DNA from: Caenibius tardaugens NBRC 16725
Lineage (GTDB): Bacteria; Pseudomonadota; Alphaproteobacteria; Sphingomonadales; Sphingomonadaceae
Reading direction: 5' to 3'
Assembly (NCBI RefSeq): GCF_003860345.1
Contig: NZ_CP034179.1
Location: 1,612,001 to 1,676,000 of the forward strand
DNA: 64,000 nt
The notes below the pieces were generated by a model that had not been told where the DNA came from, searched no databases, and saw only the letters and a list, made by a program, of their open reading frames with translations. The position numbers were made by a program, and so were the translations under genes. This document shows positions 53,589 through 62,645 of the stretch, piece after piece. How positions within the stretch are numbered: position 1 is the stretch's first letter; the number at the start of each line of letters is the position of its first letter.

Positions 53589-53920
53589 CAGACGAGCGCC
53601 CCGCCGCCGAACGAGAAGAACGACAGGAAGAAGCTCGACGCCGCGAAGGCGATCGACAGGCCGAACACGATCTGGATCAGCTTGCGGAAGCCGCCCGACG
53701 TGTCGCCGAAGGCGAGCGCGAGGCCGGTGGCGATGATGATGATGACCGCGACGATCTTGGCGACCGGCCCCTCGATGGATTCGAGGATTTTCTGGAGCGG
53801 CGCTTCCCACGGCATCGAGGAGCCGGAGGCATGGGCGGCCGGGACGAGGATGAGATTGACGTAGGCGATGGCGGCAACGGTCGCGACGGTGCGGCGAACG
53901 CGCATGGGGATGCGGATCAT
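53588..53920 (-). CDS. trbC: Conjugative pilin TrbC (VirB2-like)
   Basis: A 110-residue prepilin. A long signal sequence (MRVRRTVATVAAIAYVNLIL onward, ending AHAS) is followed by two hydrophobic helices (KIVAVIIIIATGLALAFG and IVFGLSIAFAASSFFLSFF), as for VirB2/TrbC pilins, which can be cyclised after processing by a TraF protease. TraF is present at 60681, so the processing enzyme is in the same element. Overlaps trbB by 4 bp. Confidence 0.93.
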   Translation of the reverse strand: MIRIPMRVRRTVATVAAIAYVNLILVPAAHASGSSMPWEAPLQKILESIEGPVAKIVAVIIIIATGLALAFGDTSGGFRKLIQIVFGLSIAFAASSFFLSFFSFGGGALV

Positions 53921-54900
53921 GAAGGATCTCCAGTGCTGTTGGGGGTTGCGGGGCTGATGCGGTAATCCCCGTCCGGGCCGAGCCCTTCGACGCGAGCGAG
54001 TTCGGTCAGCCGGCGCGCGGAGCCGCGGCCGGAGAGGACGGCAACGAGGTCGATGGTCTCCGCGATCAGCGCGCGCGGGACCGTGACGACGGCTTCCTGA
54101 ATGAGTTGTTCGAGCCGGCGCAGCGCGCCGATGCCGCTCCCGGCGTGGATCGTGCCGATGCCGCCGGGGTGTCCCGTTCCCCATGCTTTGAGCAGGTCGA
54201 GGGCTTCGGAGCCGCGCACTTCGCCAATCGGAATGCGGTCGGGACGCAGGCGCAGCGAGGACCGGACGAGATCGGAAAGCGTGGCGACGCCTTCCTTCGT
54301 CCGCATGGAAACGAGGTTCGGCGCGGCGCATTGCAGCTCGCGCGTGTCCTCGATGATGACGACACGATCGGCGCCCTTCGCCACCTCGGCGAGCAGCGCG
54401 TTGGTCAGCGTGGTCTTGCCGGTGGAGGTGCCGCCTGCGACGAGGATGTTGGCGCGGTCAGCGACGGCGCGGCGCAGGATGTTCGCCTGTTCGGCCGACA
54501 TGATGCCGGCGGCGACGTAATCGTCGAGCGTGAACACCGCGACGGCGGGCTTGCGGATGGCGAATGCGGGTGCTGCGACAACGGGCGGCAACAGCCCCTC
54601 GAACCGCTCGCCGGTTTCGGGGAGTTCGGCCGAGACGCGCGGGGACCGGGCGTGAACTTCCGCGCCGACATGGTGCGCGACCAGGCGCACGATGCGCTCG
54701 CCATCGGCGGTCGACAGCACTTCACCCGTATCGGCCAGCCCTTCGGAAAGGCGGTCGATCCAGATGCGCCCGTCCGGGTTCAGCATCACCTCGACGACGG
54801 CGGGGTCTTCGAGAAAGCGCGCGATGGCGGCCCCAAGCGCCGTGCGCAACATGCGCGCGCCACGCGCAACCGCCTCGGGTTTCTGGTGTGATGTGGTCAC
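53917..54900 (-). CDS. trbB: Conjugal transfer ATPase TrbB (VirB11-like)
   Basis: A 327-residue hexameric secretion ATPase. Walker A is [17 protein letters not shown] (about residues 155-171), the Asp box [11 protein letters not shown], and the His/MTG region [21 protein letters not shown]-terminal [20 protein letters not shown] is typical of TrbB. It is the first gene of the trb run and is preceded by the terminator-like hairpin at 54955-54981. Confidence 0.96.
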   Translation of the reverse strand: MTTSHQKPEAVARGARMLRTALGAAIARFLEDPAVVEVMLNPDGRIWIDRLSEGLADTGEVLSTADGERIVRLVAHHVGAEVHARSPRVSAELPETGERFEGLLPPVVAAPAFAIRKPAVAVFTLDDYVAAGIMSAEQANILRRAVADRANILVAGGTSTGKTTLTNALLAEVAKGADRVVIIEDTRELQCAAPNLVSMRTKEGVATLSDLVRSSLRLRPDRIPIGEVRGSEALDLLKAWGTGHPGGIGTIHAGSGIGALRRLEQLIQEAVVTVPRALIAETIDLVAVLSGRGSARRLTELARVEGLGPDGDYRISPATPNSTGDPS

Positions 54901-54954
54901 GTTGGCCCCGTTTCTTCACGAGGCGCAACAGACGGTCCCCGGATCGGGGTCGAT

Positions 54955-54981
54955 TAAAAGAACCGGCAATGAGGCCGGTTC
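54955..54981 (-). terminator. Rho-independent-type terminator between copG and trbB
   Basis: Minus strand: GAACCGGC-CTCATT-GCCGGTTC, an 8-bp perfect stem with a 6-nt loop, directly followed by TTTTAAT. A second GC hairpin (GACCCCGATCCGGGG) lies just beyond. It would end or attenuate transcripts coming from the traG/copG side before trbB. Confidence 0.65.
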
Positions 54982-55088
54982 AACAAGTATCGGTCGTCGT
55001 AGTAGCGTGGCGTGCAAATACAGGAGAACGGCGGTGAAGCCCTGATCTTGATGTCGTCAGTGGGTTCACCAGATGACGCGCGCGATCT

Positions 55089-55517
55089 TCATGTTTCCGA
55101 CTCGGAGACATCCTCGGGGATCTCCTGTCGCAGCTTCGGTCCTTTGGCGAGACGCCGGCCGAGTGCGGTGATGAAGGCTTCGTATCGCTCGCTCGCCTTG
55201 GCGCGTGCTGCCTGAGCGGCTGGTTCGGGCAAGGCCGGCGTCGTCGTGATCCAGAAGCGGATGAAGACCGCCAGCGTTTCGACCGCGATGCCGACGTCCC
55301 GTTCAATCCGGGTCATGCGGCGATCGATCTGGTCGAGGCGCTTGGCGACGACGGCCTCGCGGCGTTCGGCATCGTCAGGCGAGAGGAACGACGCGATGGC
55401 GGCCTCGGCGATCATGGACTGCGACTGATCCCGGCGCGCGGCGAAATCGGCCAGCGCCTGCGTCACGTCAGGGTCGAGATAGACGGTGAACTTCGATTTT
55501 TTCCGATGACTGGTCAT
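55089..55517 (-). CDS. CopG/RHH-type regulator of the transfer region
   Basis: A 142-residue protein. N-terminal SKFTVYLDPDVTQALADFAA is a ribbon-helix-helix, followed by helices with SMIAEAAIASFLSPDDAERR and a coiled region (VVAKRLDQIDRRMTRIERDV). This protein sits between traG and trbB in this ICE family and probably controls the tra/trb promoters. A 188-bp non-coding gap with the terminator follows. Its ATG is 5 bp beyond the traG stop. Confidence 0.85.
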   Translation of the reverse strand: MTSHRKKSKFTVYLDPDVTQALADFAARRDQSQSMIAEAAIASFLSPDDAERREAVVAKRLDQIDRRMTRIERDVGIAVETLAVFIRFWITTTPALPEPAAQAARAKASERYEAFITALGRRLAKGPKLRQEIPEDVSESET

Positions 55518-55522
55518 GGCGC

Positions 55523-57508
55523 TTACAGGTCCATGCCGTCATCGGGGTCGAGCGAAACCTGCCGCGCAATCCCCTGGACCTGGCGGACCATGCGCTGATT
55601 GCGCACGGAATCCTCGTCGATGTCGTCGGGTAGCTCGATCTCGAATTCGTTTTCGATCGGTTCCTTCTTCTCCACCGGCTTGGCGCGGCTGAGTTCGGGT
55701 TGCAGCCGGCGTTCGGAGTCCGTCGTGTCCTCGTCCTCGGATGGGATCGCCGGTTGCGCGCCGGTCGCGTCCGGCCGCGCCGGGATCGGCAAGCTGCTCC
55801 AGTCGTCCGGGCGCGGTTTGTCAGTGCGTTTCAATTCGGGCGGCACCAGAAGACGCTCGCGGAACCGGGCATCCTCGTAGTAGCGGGCCTTCTTCGCGCG
55901 GATCGGCGGAGTGCCGGCGACCATGACGATCTCGTCGGTCGGCGGGAGCTGCATGATCTCGCCCGGTGTCAGCAACTGGCGGGCGGTCTCCGAGCGCGAC
56001 ACCATCAGATGGCCAAGCCAAGGCGACAGGCGATGCCCGGCATAGTTCTTCATCGCCTTCATCTCGGTCGCGGTGCCGAGCGCGTCGGAAACACGTTTGG
56101 CGGTGCGCTCGTCGTTCGTGGCGAAGCTGACGCGCACATGGCAGTTGTCGAGGATGGAGTTGTTCGGGCCGTATGCCTTTTCGATCTGGTTCAGCGATTG
56201 GGCGATGAGGAAGGCTTTGAGGCCATAGCCCGCCATGAAGGCCAGAGCGCTCTCGAAGAAGTCGAGCCGCCCCAGCGCCGGAAACTCGTCGAGCATGAGC
56301 AGCAGCCGATGCCGCCCGGCCTTGGCTTGCAGATCCTCGGTCAGGCGGCGGCCGACCTGATTGAGGATCAGGCGGATCAGCGGCTTGGTGCGATTGATGT
56401 CCGATGGCGGCACGACGAGGTAGAGCGTGGTTGGGCGCTTGCCTCCCACCATGTCGGCGATCCGCCAATCGCAGCGTCGCGTCACCTCGGCAACGACGGG
56501 ATCGCGGTAGAGACCCAGAAACGACATGGCGGTCGACAGCACGCCGGAGCGTTCGTTGTCGGATTTGTTGAGCAGCTCGCGCGCGGCGCTGGCGATGACC
56601 GGGTGCGGCCCCGCTTCACCAAGATGGCTTGTCGTCATCATCGCGGCGAGCGTCGACTCGATCGGGCGCTTCGGATCGGAGAGGAAGGCGGCGACGCCGG
56701 CTAGCGTCTTGTCGTCCCCGGCGTAGAGGACATGCAGGATCGCGCCGACCAGAAGCGAATGGCTGGTTTTCTCCCAGTGGCTCCGCTTGTCGAGGCTGCC
56801 TTCGGGATCGACGAGGATGTCGGCGATATTCTGGACGTCGCGGACTTCCCACTCGCCGCGCCGCACCTCGAGCAAGGGATTATAGGCCGATGATTTCGAG
56901 TTGGTCGGATCGAAGATGAGCACGCGGCCATGGAGCGCGCGGAAGCCGGCCGTCAGCGTCCAGTTCTCGCCCTTGATGTCGTGGACGATGGCCGAGCCCG
57001 GCCAGGTCAACAATGACGGCACGACAAGGCCGACGCCTTTGCCCGATCGCGTCGGGGCGAAGCACAGCACATGCTCCGGCCCGTCATGGCGCAGATACTC
57101 GCGCTCGTAGCGGCCGAGCACGACGCCATCGGGATCGAGCAGCCCCGCGGCCTTCACCTCTTCCTTCTCGGCCCAGCGCGCCGAGCCATAGGTGGCGACG
57201 TCCTTGGCCTCACGCGCGCGCCAGACCGACATGCCGATCGCGACGGCGATGGCGATGAAGCCGCCGGACGCGGCGATGAATGCGCCTTTGGTGAAGATCG
57301 CGGGCGCGTAGGCGTCGTAGGAGAACCACCACCAGAAAAAGATGGGCGGATGGTAGATCGGCACGCCGAAGAGGACGAACCAGGGCGCTCCGAGCTGCGC
57401 CTGAAACCCGAGGCTCCAGGCGACATATTGCGTCGCGCCCCAGGTGGTGGAGAGGACGATGAGGAAGACGATCAGAATCTGTCCCCATAGGATTTTGGTC
57501 GCGGACAT
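55523..57508 (-). CDS. traG: Conjugal coupling protein TraG (VirD4-like)
   Basis: A 661-residue T4SS coupling ATPase that brings the relaxosome to the channel. Two N-terminal spans (LIVFLIVLSTTWGATQYVAW and AFIAASGGFIAIAVAIGMSV) are followed by Walker A FAPTRSGKGVGLVVPSLL and Walker B LLLMLDEFPALGRLDFFESA. The C-terminus is acidic and variable. It is transcribed just after the relaxase gene (24 bp). Confidence 0.96.
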   Translation of the reverse strand: MSATKILWGQILIVFLIVLSTTWGATQYVAWSLGFQAQLGAPWFVLFGVPIYHPPIFFWWWFSYDAYAPAIFTKGAFIAASGGFIAIAVAIGMSVWRAREAKDVATYGSARWAEKEEVKAAGLLDPDGVVLGRYEREYLRHDGPEHVLCFAPTRSGKGVGLVVPSLLTWPGSAIVHDIKGENWTLTAGFRALHGRVLIFDPTNSKSSAYNPLLEVRRGEWEVRDVQNIADILVDPEGSLDKRSHWEKTSHSLLVGAILHVLYAGDDKTLAGVAAFLSDPKRPIESTLAAMMTTSHLGEAGPHPVIASAARELLNKSDNERSGVLSTAMSFLGLYRDPVVAEVTRRCDWRIADMVGGKRPTTLYLVVPPSDINRTKPLIRLILNQVGRRLTEDLQAKAGRHRLLLMLDEFPALGRLDFFESALAFMAGYGLKAFLIAQSLNQIEKAYGPNNSILDNCHVRVSFATNDERTAKRVSDALGTATEMKAMKNYAGHRLSPWLGHLMVSRSETARQLLTPGEIMQLPPTDEIVMVAGTPPIRAKKARYYEDARFRERLLVPPELKRTDKPRPDDWSSLPIPARPDATGAQPAIPSEDEDTTDSERRLQPELSRAKPVEKKEPIENEFEIELPDDIDEDSVRNQRMVRQVQGIARQVSLDPDDGMDL

Positions 57509-57532
57509 GGCGATGTTCCTTCTCTGTTGAGG

Positions 57533-59272
57533 CTAGAGGCCGAGGCCGCGCTTGCGCCCGAAATCCCAATCGACGCCGCCGCCGTCGCGGGCGACGCCGG
57601 AGACATGGCGGCCGAGCTGCTTGTCGAGGGATGGCGACCAGGGCACGAGCTGGAAGCCGAGGCCGTCGTCGATCATGGCGAAGCGGCCCGATGCGAGCGT
57701 CAGGCGCTGGCGATAGGTGCCGGCGACGTATTCGCCGTTTCCGGCCGGTTTGAACGGTTGGCCCATCTCCTTCGCCAGCCGGTCGGTCACAGCATCCACC
57801 TCGCGGCGGCGAAGCGTATCGATCAGGTTACGGCTGAAGATGACGCGGCGGCCCTGTTGTTCGGCGAGACCTTCGCCGACCAGGTGCTCCGCGCGCTGCC
57901 GCATCGCCTGGCGCACCTCGGCGCCGAAGCCGCCGTCGGACATGGCGACGGGTTCGCGGGCGATGGATTGCCTGTCGAGCCAGGTCGCGCCGGTGGCGCT
58001 CACCTGATGCTGGAGATCGAGATCGGAGCGGACGGCGAGCGCAACGCGGCGCTCGCCCCGCGCATCCTCATAGGCGCGCAGCTCGACGATCGATCCGGGC
58101 GGGCTGTCGCCGGTGGCGTCGAGATGCGGCAGCTTGATGTGATGGGTGCGGCCGTCCACGCCGTCGACCACGGCGTAGGCCGTTCCTCTCAGCTCGTCGT
58201 CGAGGCCGCGCTCGACCAGGCGGCCGATGACGGGAACGTCGAGGCTCTCGCCGGCGAGGACATAACTGGCCGAGCCGCGCTCGATGTCGCGTTCGGTCAG
58301 CGCGCGGTGCATCCGCTTGATGATGTCGCCGCGCTCGCCGAGTTCGCGAAGCGTGGATTCGGCCTCGGCCTTGATGAACCATTGCTGGTGTCCGACCTGT
58401 CCGGCCAGCCCGCGGATTTCGAGGGTGCGGAGCCGGCCGACCTTCAGCGCATGGAATTCGTCCGGCTGCTGGCCGGGCTGCGGCGCGAGGTCGATGATAC
58501 CTGACTTGCCGGCGTCGCGGACAAGCTGCCGGTCGAGCTGCGTCCAGCGTTCGGCTTCGACCTGCCGCTCCAGATTGCGGTTGATCTCCAGATCGGTGCG
58601 CTGGCCGAGTTCCTGGGTGACGAGATCCTGCGCGCGGGCGCGCATTCCCTCCTTGATGTAATCGCGAGAGATCACGAGGTCCTGGCCGTCATCGGTGCGG
58701 CCGCGCAGGATGATATGGACATGGGGATTGTCGGTGTTCCAGTGATCGACGCCGACCCAATCGAGCTTGGTGCCCAGATCTTTTTCCATCTGCCCCATCA
58801 GCTCGCTGGCGTGGTCTTTGAGGTCGGCCATATCCACAGCGTCCTCGGGCGAGACGATGAAACGGAAATGATGGCGGTCGTCCTCGCAGCGCTCCGCGAA
58901 GTCGCGGGCGTCCACATTGTCGCCTTCAGGCCCGAACAGCCGCGCCTTCTCCCCGTCTCGGGTCACGCCGTCGCGGCGCAGATATGAGAGGTGCGCAGCC
59001 AGCGGCGCGGCGCGTGCGCTATGGCGGACCACGCGGGTCTTGATGACGACGATGCGCGAGCGGCCGGTGAGCAGCCGGTTGGCCTGGATGCTGGCGCGCT
59101 GGCCGCGCCCGAAGCGCGAGCGGTTGCCGGGCGTGATCTTGCCGGAGCGGGAGACGCGCCCCCCGGCCTTTTGCGCGGCGGCGAGCGCCTGAGAAATAAA
59201 GGGCCGGGCTTGTTGCGCGCGGGTCGAGCGGATGCGCCCCGGCCGGACGCGGATTTCGCTGTCATCGGCCAT
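57533..59272 (-). CDS. Relaxase with DUF3363 (VirD2-type mobilisation nuclease)
   Basis: A 579-residue relaxase. Start 59272 (MADDSEIRVRPGRIRSTRAQ) is preferred to 59287. The first 70 residues are Arg-rich. The catalytic region shows LSYLRRDGVTRDGEKARLF, HHFRFIVSPEDAVDMADL and the metal-binding DHWNTDNPHVHIILRG (HxHxxxRG-type), then YIKEGMRARAQDLVTQELG. The C-terminal half (EVDAVTDRLAKEMGQPFKPA) is DUF3363. It should nick oriT, likely just upstream of its own start. Confidence 0.93.
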   Translation of the reverse strand: MADDSEIRVRPGRIRSTRAQQARPFISQALAAAQKAGGRVSRSGKITPGNRSRFGRGQRASIQANRLLTGRSRIVVIKTRVVRHSARAAPLAAHLSYLRRDGVTRDGEKARLFGPEGDNVDARDFAERCEDDRHHFRFIVSPEDAVDMADLKDHASELMGQMEKDLGTKLDWVGVDHWNTDNPHVHIILRGRTDDGQDLVISRDYIKEGMRARAQDLVTQELGQRTDLEINRNLERQVEAERWTQLDRQLVRDAGKSGIIDLAPQPGQQPDEFHALKVGRLRTLEIRGLAGQVGHQQWFIKAEAESTLRELGERGDIIKRMHRALTERDIERGSASYVLAGESLDVPVIGRLVERGLDDELRGTAYAVVDGVDGRTHHIKLPHLDATGDSPPGSIVELRAYEDARGERRVALAVRSDLDLQHQVSATGATWLDRQSIAREPVAMSDGGFGAEVRQAMRQRAEHLVGEGLAEQQGRRVIFSRNLIDTLRRREVDAVTDRLAKEMGQPFKPAGNGEYVAGTYRQRLTLASGRFAMIDDGLGFQLVPWSPSLDKQLGRHVSGVARDGGGVDWDFGRKRGLGL

Positions 59273-59283
59273 GGCGCAGCCCC

Positions 59284-59414
59284 GCACGGTGCAAAAGGCA
59301 CAGGAAAATCAGGAAGATGGGCGCAGAGCGCACGGTGCGCGAAAGCGCGGCACGGTGCGGAACGCGCCAGAAAACCAAACAAAAACAACCGACCGACCGA
59401 AGCGCACCGTGCGC
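59284..59414. other. Candidate oriT / relaxosome binding region
   Basis: Between the relaxase start and the lytic transglycosylase stop, four palindromic copies of GCACGGTGC occur: 59284-59292, 59330-59338 (extended to GCGCACGGTGCGC), 59350-59358 and, inverted, GCGCACCGTGCGC at 59402-59414. An A-rich strand (AAAACCAAACAAAAACAACC) lies between copies three and four. The last palindrome is followed by CTTTTTAT. Neither a nick site nor function can be confirmed by eye. Confidence 0.4.
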
Positions 59415-59515
59415 CTTTTTATCTCGCCATCGTCCGGTTGTTTTGCCTGCCTCTGCCCTTTGCGCCCTCCATGACACGCCAGAGCACGAAGGGATGCGAA
59501 TGGCGGCCCCCACGC

Positions 59516-60295
59516 TCATGGATGCGCTCCAGGGTCGGAGCGTGCGACGACGAGGGGCGAATCCGATGCAGCAGTCGGATCGGACGGCCCCGCCGTGACG
59601 GAGGAACGGCTGTCGTCCGAATGCCGATTGGCCGACAGCGAGGCTGCGGGGCGAGCGTCGATCGAGCGCACCACGAAGATCGCTGCCTCGCGCCAATCGG
59701 GCGGCGGTGCGGGTTGCGCGGCCGGCGTTTCGGGAGCAACCGCGCCGCCGAGAACTGGAGCGAGCGCGGCGACGTAGGCCCGCGTTTCAGCCGGTAATGC
59801 GCGGCCCGTCGAGCGACGGTCGTCGTAGCGGCCCGGCCCGGCGTTGTAGGCCGCGAGCATAGCGCCGACATCGCCGTAGCGGTCCCACATCTCGCGCAGA
59901 TAGGCCGCGCCCGCCATGATGTTGTCGTGCGGGTCGTAAGGATCGCGGCCGAGACGGTAGCGTACACGCAAGGCGGCCCAGGTGTCGGGCATGACCTGCA
60001 TCAGCCCCAGCGCACCCGCCGCCGAGATCGCGCGCATGTCGCCTGCGCTCTCGGCACGCAGCACGGCGCGAATCCATCGTTCGGGAATGCCGAACCGCTG
60101 CGCCGCCTCGGTGATGTGGGCGGCGTAAGGATCGACGGCGGCCGGACGCGCGATCGGCGCGGACTGCGCTGTTGCCCCGGTCGGCCCGGCGCAGACCGCG
60201 AGCACGCCGAAGCACAAGAGAACGGCATGGCGACATGCCGATCCGGCCCTGTCACGACGCCGGCCAGTGAGCATGGAAATGATCGGAGCCAGCAT
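59516..60295 (-). CDS. Lytic transglycosylase (conjugation-associated)
   Basis: A 259-residue exported protein. After a signal segment ending TGATAQ the SLT domain is complete: AQRFGIPERWIRAVLRAESA (catalytic Glu in RAESAG), GALGLMQVMPDTWAALRVRY, NIMAGAAYLREMWDRYGDV, LAAYNAGPGRYDD. It would open peptidoglycan to let the pilus channel through, the role of TrbN/VirB1. A Ser/Asp-rich tail follows. It lies 3 bp downstream of the DUF736 gene. Confidence 0.93.
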   Translation of the reverse strand: MLAPIISMLTGRRRDRAGSACRHAVLLCFGVLAVCAGPTGATAQSAPIARPAAVDPYAAHITEAAQRFGIPERWIRAVLRAESAGDMRAISAAGALGLMQVMPDTWAALRVRYRLGRDPYDPHDNIMAGAAYLREMWDRYGDVGAMLAAYNAGPGRYDDRRSTGRALPAETRAYVAALAPVLGGAVAPETPAAQPAPPPDWREAAIFVVRSIDARPAASLSANRHSDDSRSSVTAGPSDPTAASDSPLVVARSDPGAHP

Positions 60296-60298
60296 GGA

Positions 60299-60631
60299 TC
60301 AGCTCCGATCCTCGCGCGGTCGGGGCCGCTTCCACGCCAGCCGGAACGTGCGGCCTTCGTCGTCGGCCTGGAACAGTGCCGGACGAAATACGGTGAGAAA
60401 GAGCGGGCTGTCGATCTCCAGGGCGATGTAATCGCCGGCGCGTTCGCCGACACGTTTCCAGCCGGCACCGATCTCGGGGCCGTCCTCGTCGTCGAGGTGG
60501 ATGCGGTAATCCGGGGCGCTCTCGGCGTCGCTTGGATCGGCGCTGACGAGCACGATCGCCTCGTTGATGCCGAACAGGCGAACGCGGCCGGTGTAGCCGT
60601 TGGTGGTGGGTTCAAAGAGCAGATTGGGCAT
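60299..60631 (-). CDS. DUF736 family protein
   Basis: A 110-residue protein with family strings YTGRVRLFGINEAIVLVSAD, PDYRIHLDDEDGPEIGAGW and GDYIALEIDSPLFLTVFRPA, typical of DUF736 proteins encoded in Alphaproteobacterial ICEs and plasmids next to the relaxase region. Function is unknown. It starts 50 bp after the traF stop and precedes the transglycosylase. Confidence 0.92.
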   Translation of the reverse strand: MPNLLFEPTTNGYTGRVRLFGINEAIVLVSADPSDAESAPDYRIHLDDEDGPEIGAGWKRVGERAGDYIALEIDSPLFLTVFRPALFQADDEGRTFRLAWKRPRPREDRS

Positions 60632-60680
60632 TGTCAGTCTCCTTCTGGTTGGTGGGGAAATGCGAGGTCGGTGCGCCCGG

Positions 60681-61226
60681 TCAGTGCGTCGGCGCGCGCC
60701 ATTCGAAGCGGCCGTCGCCTTCTTCGTCGGTCCACAGCGGGATCGCGTGGCCGATGATCTGGTCGGTGGAGGTCAGGCCGAAGTAGCGACCGTCGAGGCT
60801 GTCGCGGACCTGCCAGTTCATGAGGAAGACTTCGCCGGTCTGGATGCGGCGGCAGCCCTGCCAGACGGGCAGATCGCGCCCGGCGCGATCACGCGGCAGG
60901 GCATCGCCCATTTCGACGCCATCGACGGCTATGGTGAGGTTCGAGCGGCAAACCGTCTGCCCTGAAACGCCGAGGATGCGCTTCAGCAGTGGGACGCCCT
61001 TGGGCAGATAGCCGCGCTCTGCGAGGAAAGTTGCGAGCGGCTCCGGCGCGTCGACGGCGACAAGATCGGTGACGTCGAACGGCCCGTCGTCGTCGATGGA
61101 GTAGAGGCCGATGGGCGCGCTCGCCGATGCGTTCCACATCAGCTTGATCGGCATCGGCGTGAGCGCCGGATAGCCGATGCCCATCGTGGCAAGGGCCGTG
61201 ACGAGGAAGAGGCCGGCACGTGTCAT
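60681..61226 (-). CDS. traF: TraF-type S26 signal peptidase
   Basis: A 181-residue protease (start 61226, MTRAGLFLVTALATM). The catalytic Ser is in WNASASAPIGLYSI and the general-base Lys in VPLLKRILGVSGQTV; WQVRDSLDGRYFGLTSTDQI is the conserved last motif of S26 proteases. TraF processes the TrbC pilin during conjugation. It overlaps DUF2840 by 4 bp. Confidence 0.93.
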   Translation of the reverse strand: MTRAGLFLVTALATMGIGYPALTPMPIKLMWNASASAPIGLYSIDDDGPFDVTDLVAVDAPEPLATFLAERGYLPKGVPLLKRILGVSGQTVCRSNLTIAVDGVEMGDALPRDRAGRDLPVWQGCRRIQTGEVFLMNWQVRDSLDGRYFGLTSTDQIIGHAIPLWTDEEGDGRFEWRAPTH

Positions 61227-61744
61227 GGCCGGACCTTCCCGCGAAGGAGGAAGGCGCGGTGCTGGTCGAGCGTATAGGCGCGGGGCTGATGACCGGCGGC
61301 CATCCGGTTGTGGACGTGCCGCCAGTGTTCCGGCGAAACGGCGTCCGCATCGATGCCGATCGCCTCGATCGCATCGACGTGGCGCAGCACGTCCTCGACC
61401 TTCGGCCAGCCTTCGATCTTCAGCAGGATTTCGCCGCCAGGCCGCACGAAGGGCAGCGTCTGGTATGCCTCGCCCGGCTCGACGGCGCGCACGATGTCGA
61501 TGCGCGAGATGATCGTGCCGAAGTCGTTGGCCGCCCATCGCACGAAGGCGAAGACGGTGTTTGGCCGGAAGGAGACGACGCGCTGGCGGCGGTCGATGAT
61601 CTGTTCGGCGGCTTCACGGCCGAACCTGATCCAGTATTCGATCTTCTTCTCGATCCACGTCAGTTCGACGTGGGTCATGCGATCATGGGTGAGTGCGGAC
61701 GGCGGCGGGCCGCCGCGCACGCGGGGAGCCGCGGCGCCGGTCAT
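61223..61744 (-). CDS. DUF2840 family protein
   Basis: A 173-residue protein with THVELTWIEKKIEYWIRFGR, VFAFVRWAANDFGTIISRID and GWPKVEDVLRHVDAIEAIGI, the DUF2840 family typical of this element class, sited between parA/RHH genes and traF. Function unknown. Both its ends overlap neighbours by 4 bp, so it is part of a coupled run with traF. Start at 61744 (MTGAAAPRVRGGPPP) could be replaced by MTHVELTW downstream. Confidence 0.9.
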   Translation of the reverse strand: MTGAAAPRVRGGPPPSALTHDRMTHVELTWIEKKIEYWIRFGREAAEQIIDRRQRVVSFRPNTVFAFVRWAANDFGTIISRIDIVRAVEPGEAYQTLPFVRPGGEILLKIEGWPKVEDVLRHVDAIEAIGIDADAVSPEHWRHVHNRMAAGHQPRAYTLDQHRAFLLRGKVRP

Positions 61745-61992
61745 GTGGGGTCTCCTGGGGTTGGGGGAAATTCGCGGGCGAGCAGCTCACGCAGCATGTC
61801 GGCGACCGTGACGCCGCGCCCGAAGGCCGCGATCTTGATCCGGCCGCGCAGCTCGGGCGTCACGTCGATGGTGAGCCGGGCCGTGTAGGCGCTCGCCTCG
61901 GCTGCGCGCGGCGGGCTCTCGGCCGTCTTGATCCATTGTTCGGGATCGGCCGGGCGCGTGGCGAAGCCGCGCTTCTCGACGCGGCCCGTCAT
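61741..61992 (-). CDS. Small RHH protein, ParB-like partner of ParA
   Basis: An 83-residue protein: a basic N-terminal tail, then AYTARLTIDVTPELRGRIKI and AAFGRGVTVADMLRELLARE, a ribbon-helix-helix fold. It follows parA with a 4-bp overlap. Such small RHH proteins act as the centromere-binding partner of ParA (ParG-like), so the two probably segregate the circular element. This is an inference from fold and order. Confidence 0.85.
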   Translation of the reverse strand: MTGRVEKRGFATRPADPEQWIKTAESPPRAAEASAYTARLTIDVTPELRGRIKIAAFGRGVTVADMLRELLAREFPPTPGDPT

Positions 61993-62645
61993 GACGCGCC
62001 ACCGTTGTCGATGCGCAGCCGCCCGATCTCGGATACGAGCGCGGCGATCTCGCGGGCGGCGGGCGAGCGGCTGTCGATCTCCGAGGCGAGCCGGCCGGAC
62101 TGCGCGGCGTCGGCGAAGACGATGCGTTGGCCGATCGTCGCGGCGAGCACCGGCGGATCGTGATCGGCCAGCGTCTCGGCCGTCTCGCGGGCGATGACGG
62201 TGCGCGCGGCGCAGCGGTTGAGAACGAAGCGGGCGACGAGCTGCGGCCGGTAGATGCGCGCTTCCGCGAGTAGCGACAGCATCTCGGCCGAGGCCCAGCC
62301 GTCGAGCGGCGAAGGCTGCACAGGGATCAGTACGAGGTCGGCGGCGAGCAAGGCCGAGCGCATGAGGCCGGCGACGCGCGGCGGGCCGTCGATGACGACA
62401 TGATCGACATCGCGCGCCAGCTCGGGCGCTTCGCGGTGGAGTGTATCGCGCGCCAGGCCGACGACGCCGAACGCGCGCGGCAGGCCCTCGCGACTGCGCT
62501 GCTGCGACCAGTCGAGCGCCGAGCCCTGCGGGTCCGCGTCGATCAGCGTGACGCGCTGCCCGCGTCCGGCGAGTTCACCGGCGAGGTGGAGCGCGAGCGT
62601 TGTCTTACCGACGCCGCCCTTCTGATTGAGGAGCGCGACGATCAT
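61989..62645 (-). CDS. parA: ParA-family partition ATPase
   Basis: A 218-residue deviant-Walker ATPase. The motif NQKGGVGKTTLALHLAGELA is at residues 7-26, then LIDADPQGSALDWSQQR and VVIDGPPRVAGLMRSALLAAD. The size and single-domain layout match ParA of the small type (TP228/pB171-like), coupled to an RHH partner here. Overlaps repA by 4 bp. Confidence 0.94.
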   Translation of the reverse strand: MIVALLNQKGGVGKTTLALHLAGELAGRGQRVTLIDADPQGSALDWSQQRSREGLPRAFGVVGLARDTLHREAPELARDVDHVVIDGPPRVAGLMRSALLAADLVLIPVQPSPLDGWASAEMLSLLAEARIYRPQLVARFVLNRCAARTVIARETAETLADHDPPVLAATIGQRIVFADAAQSGRLASEIDSRSPAAREIAALVSEIGRLRIDNGGAS

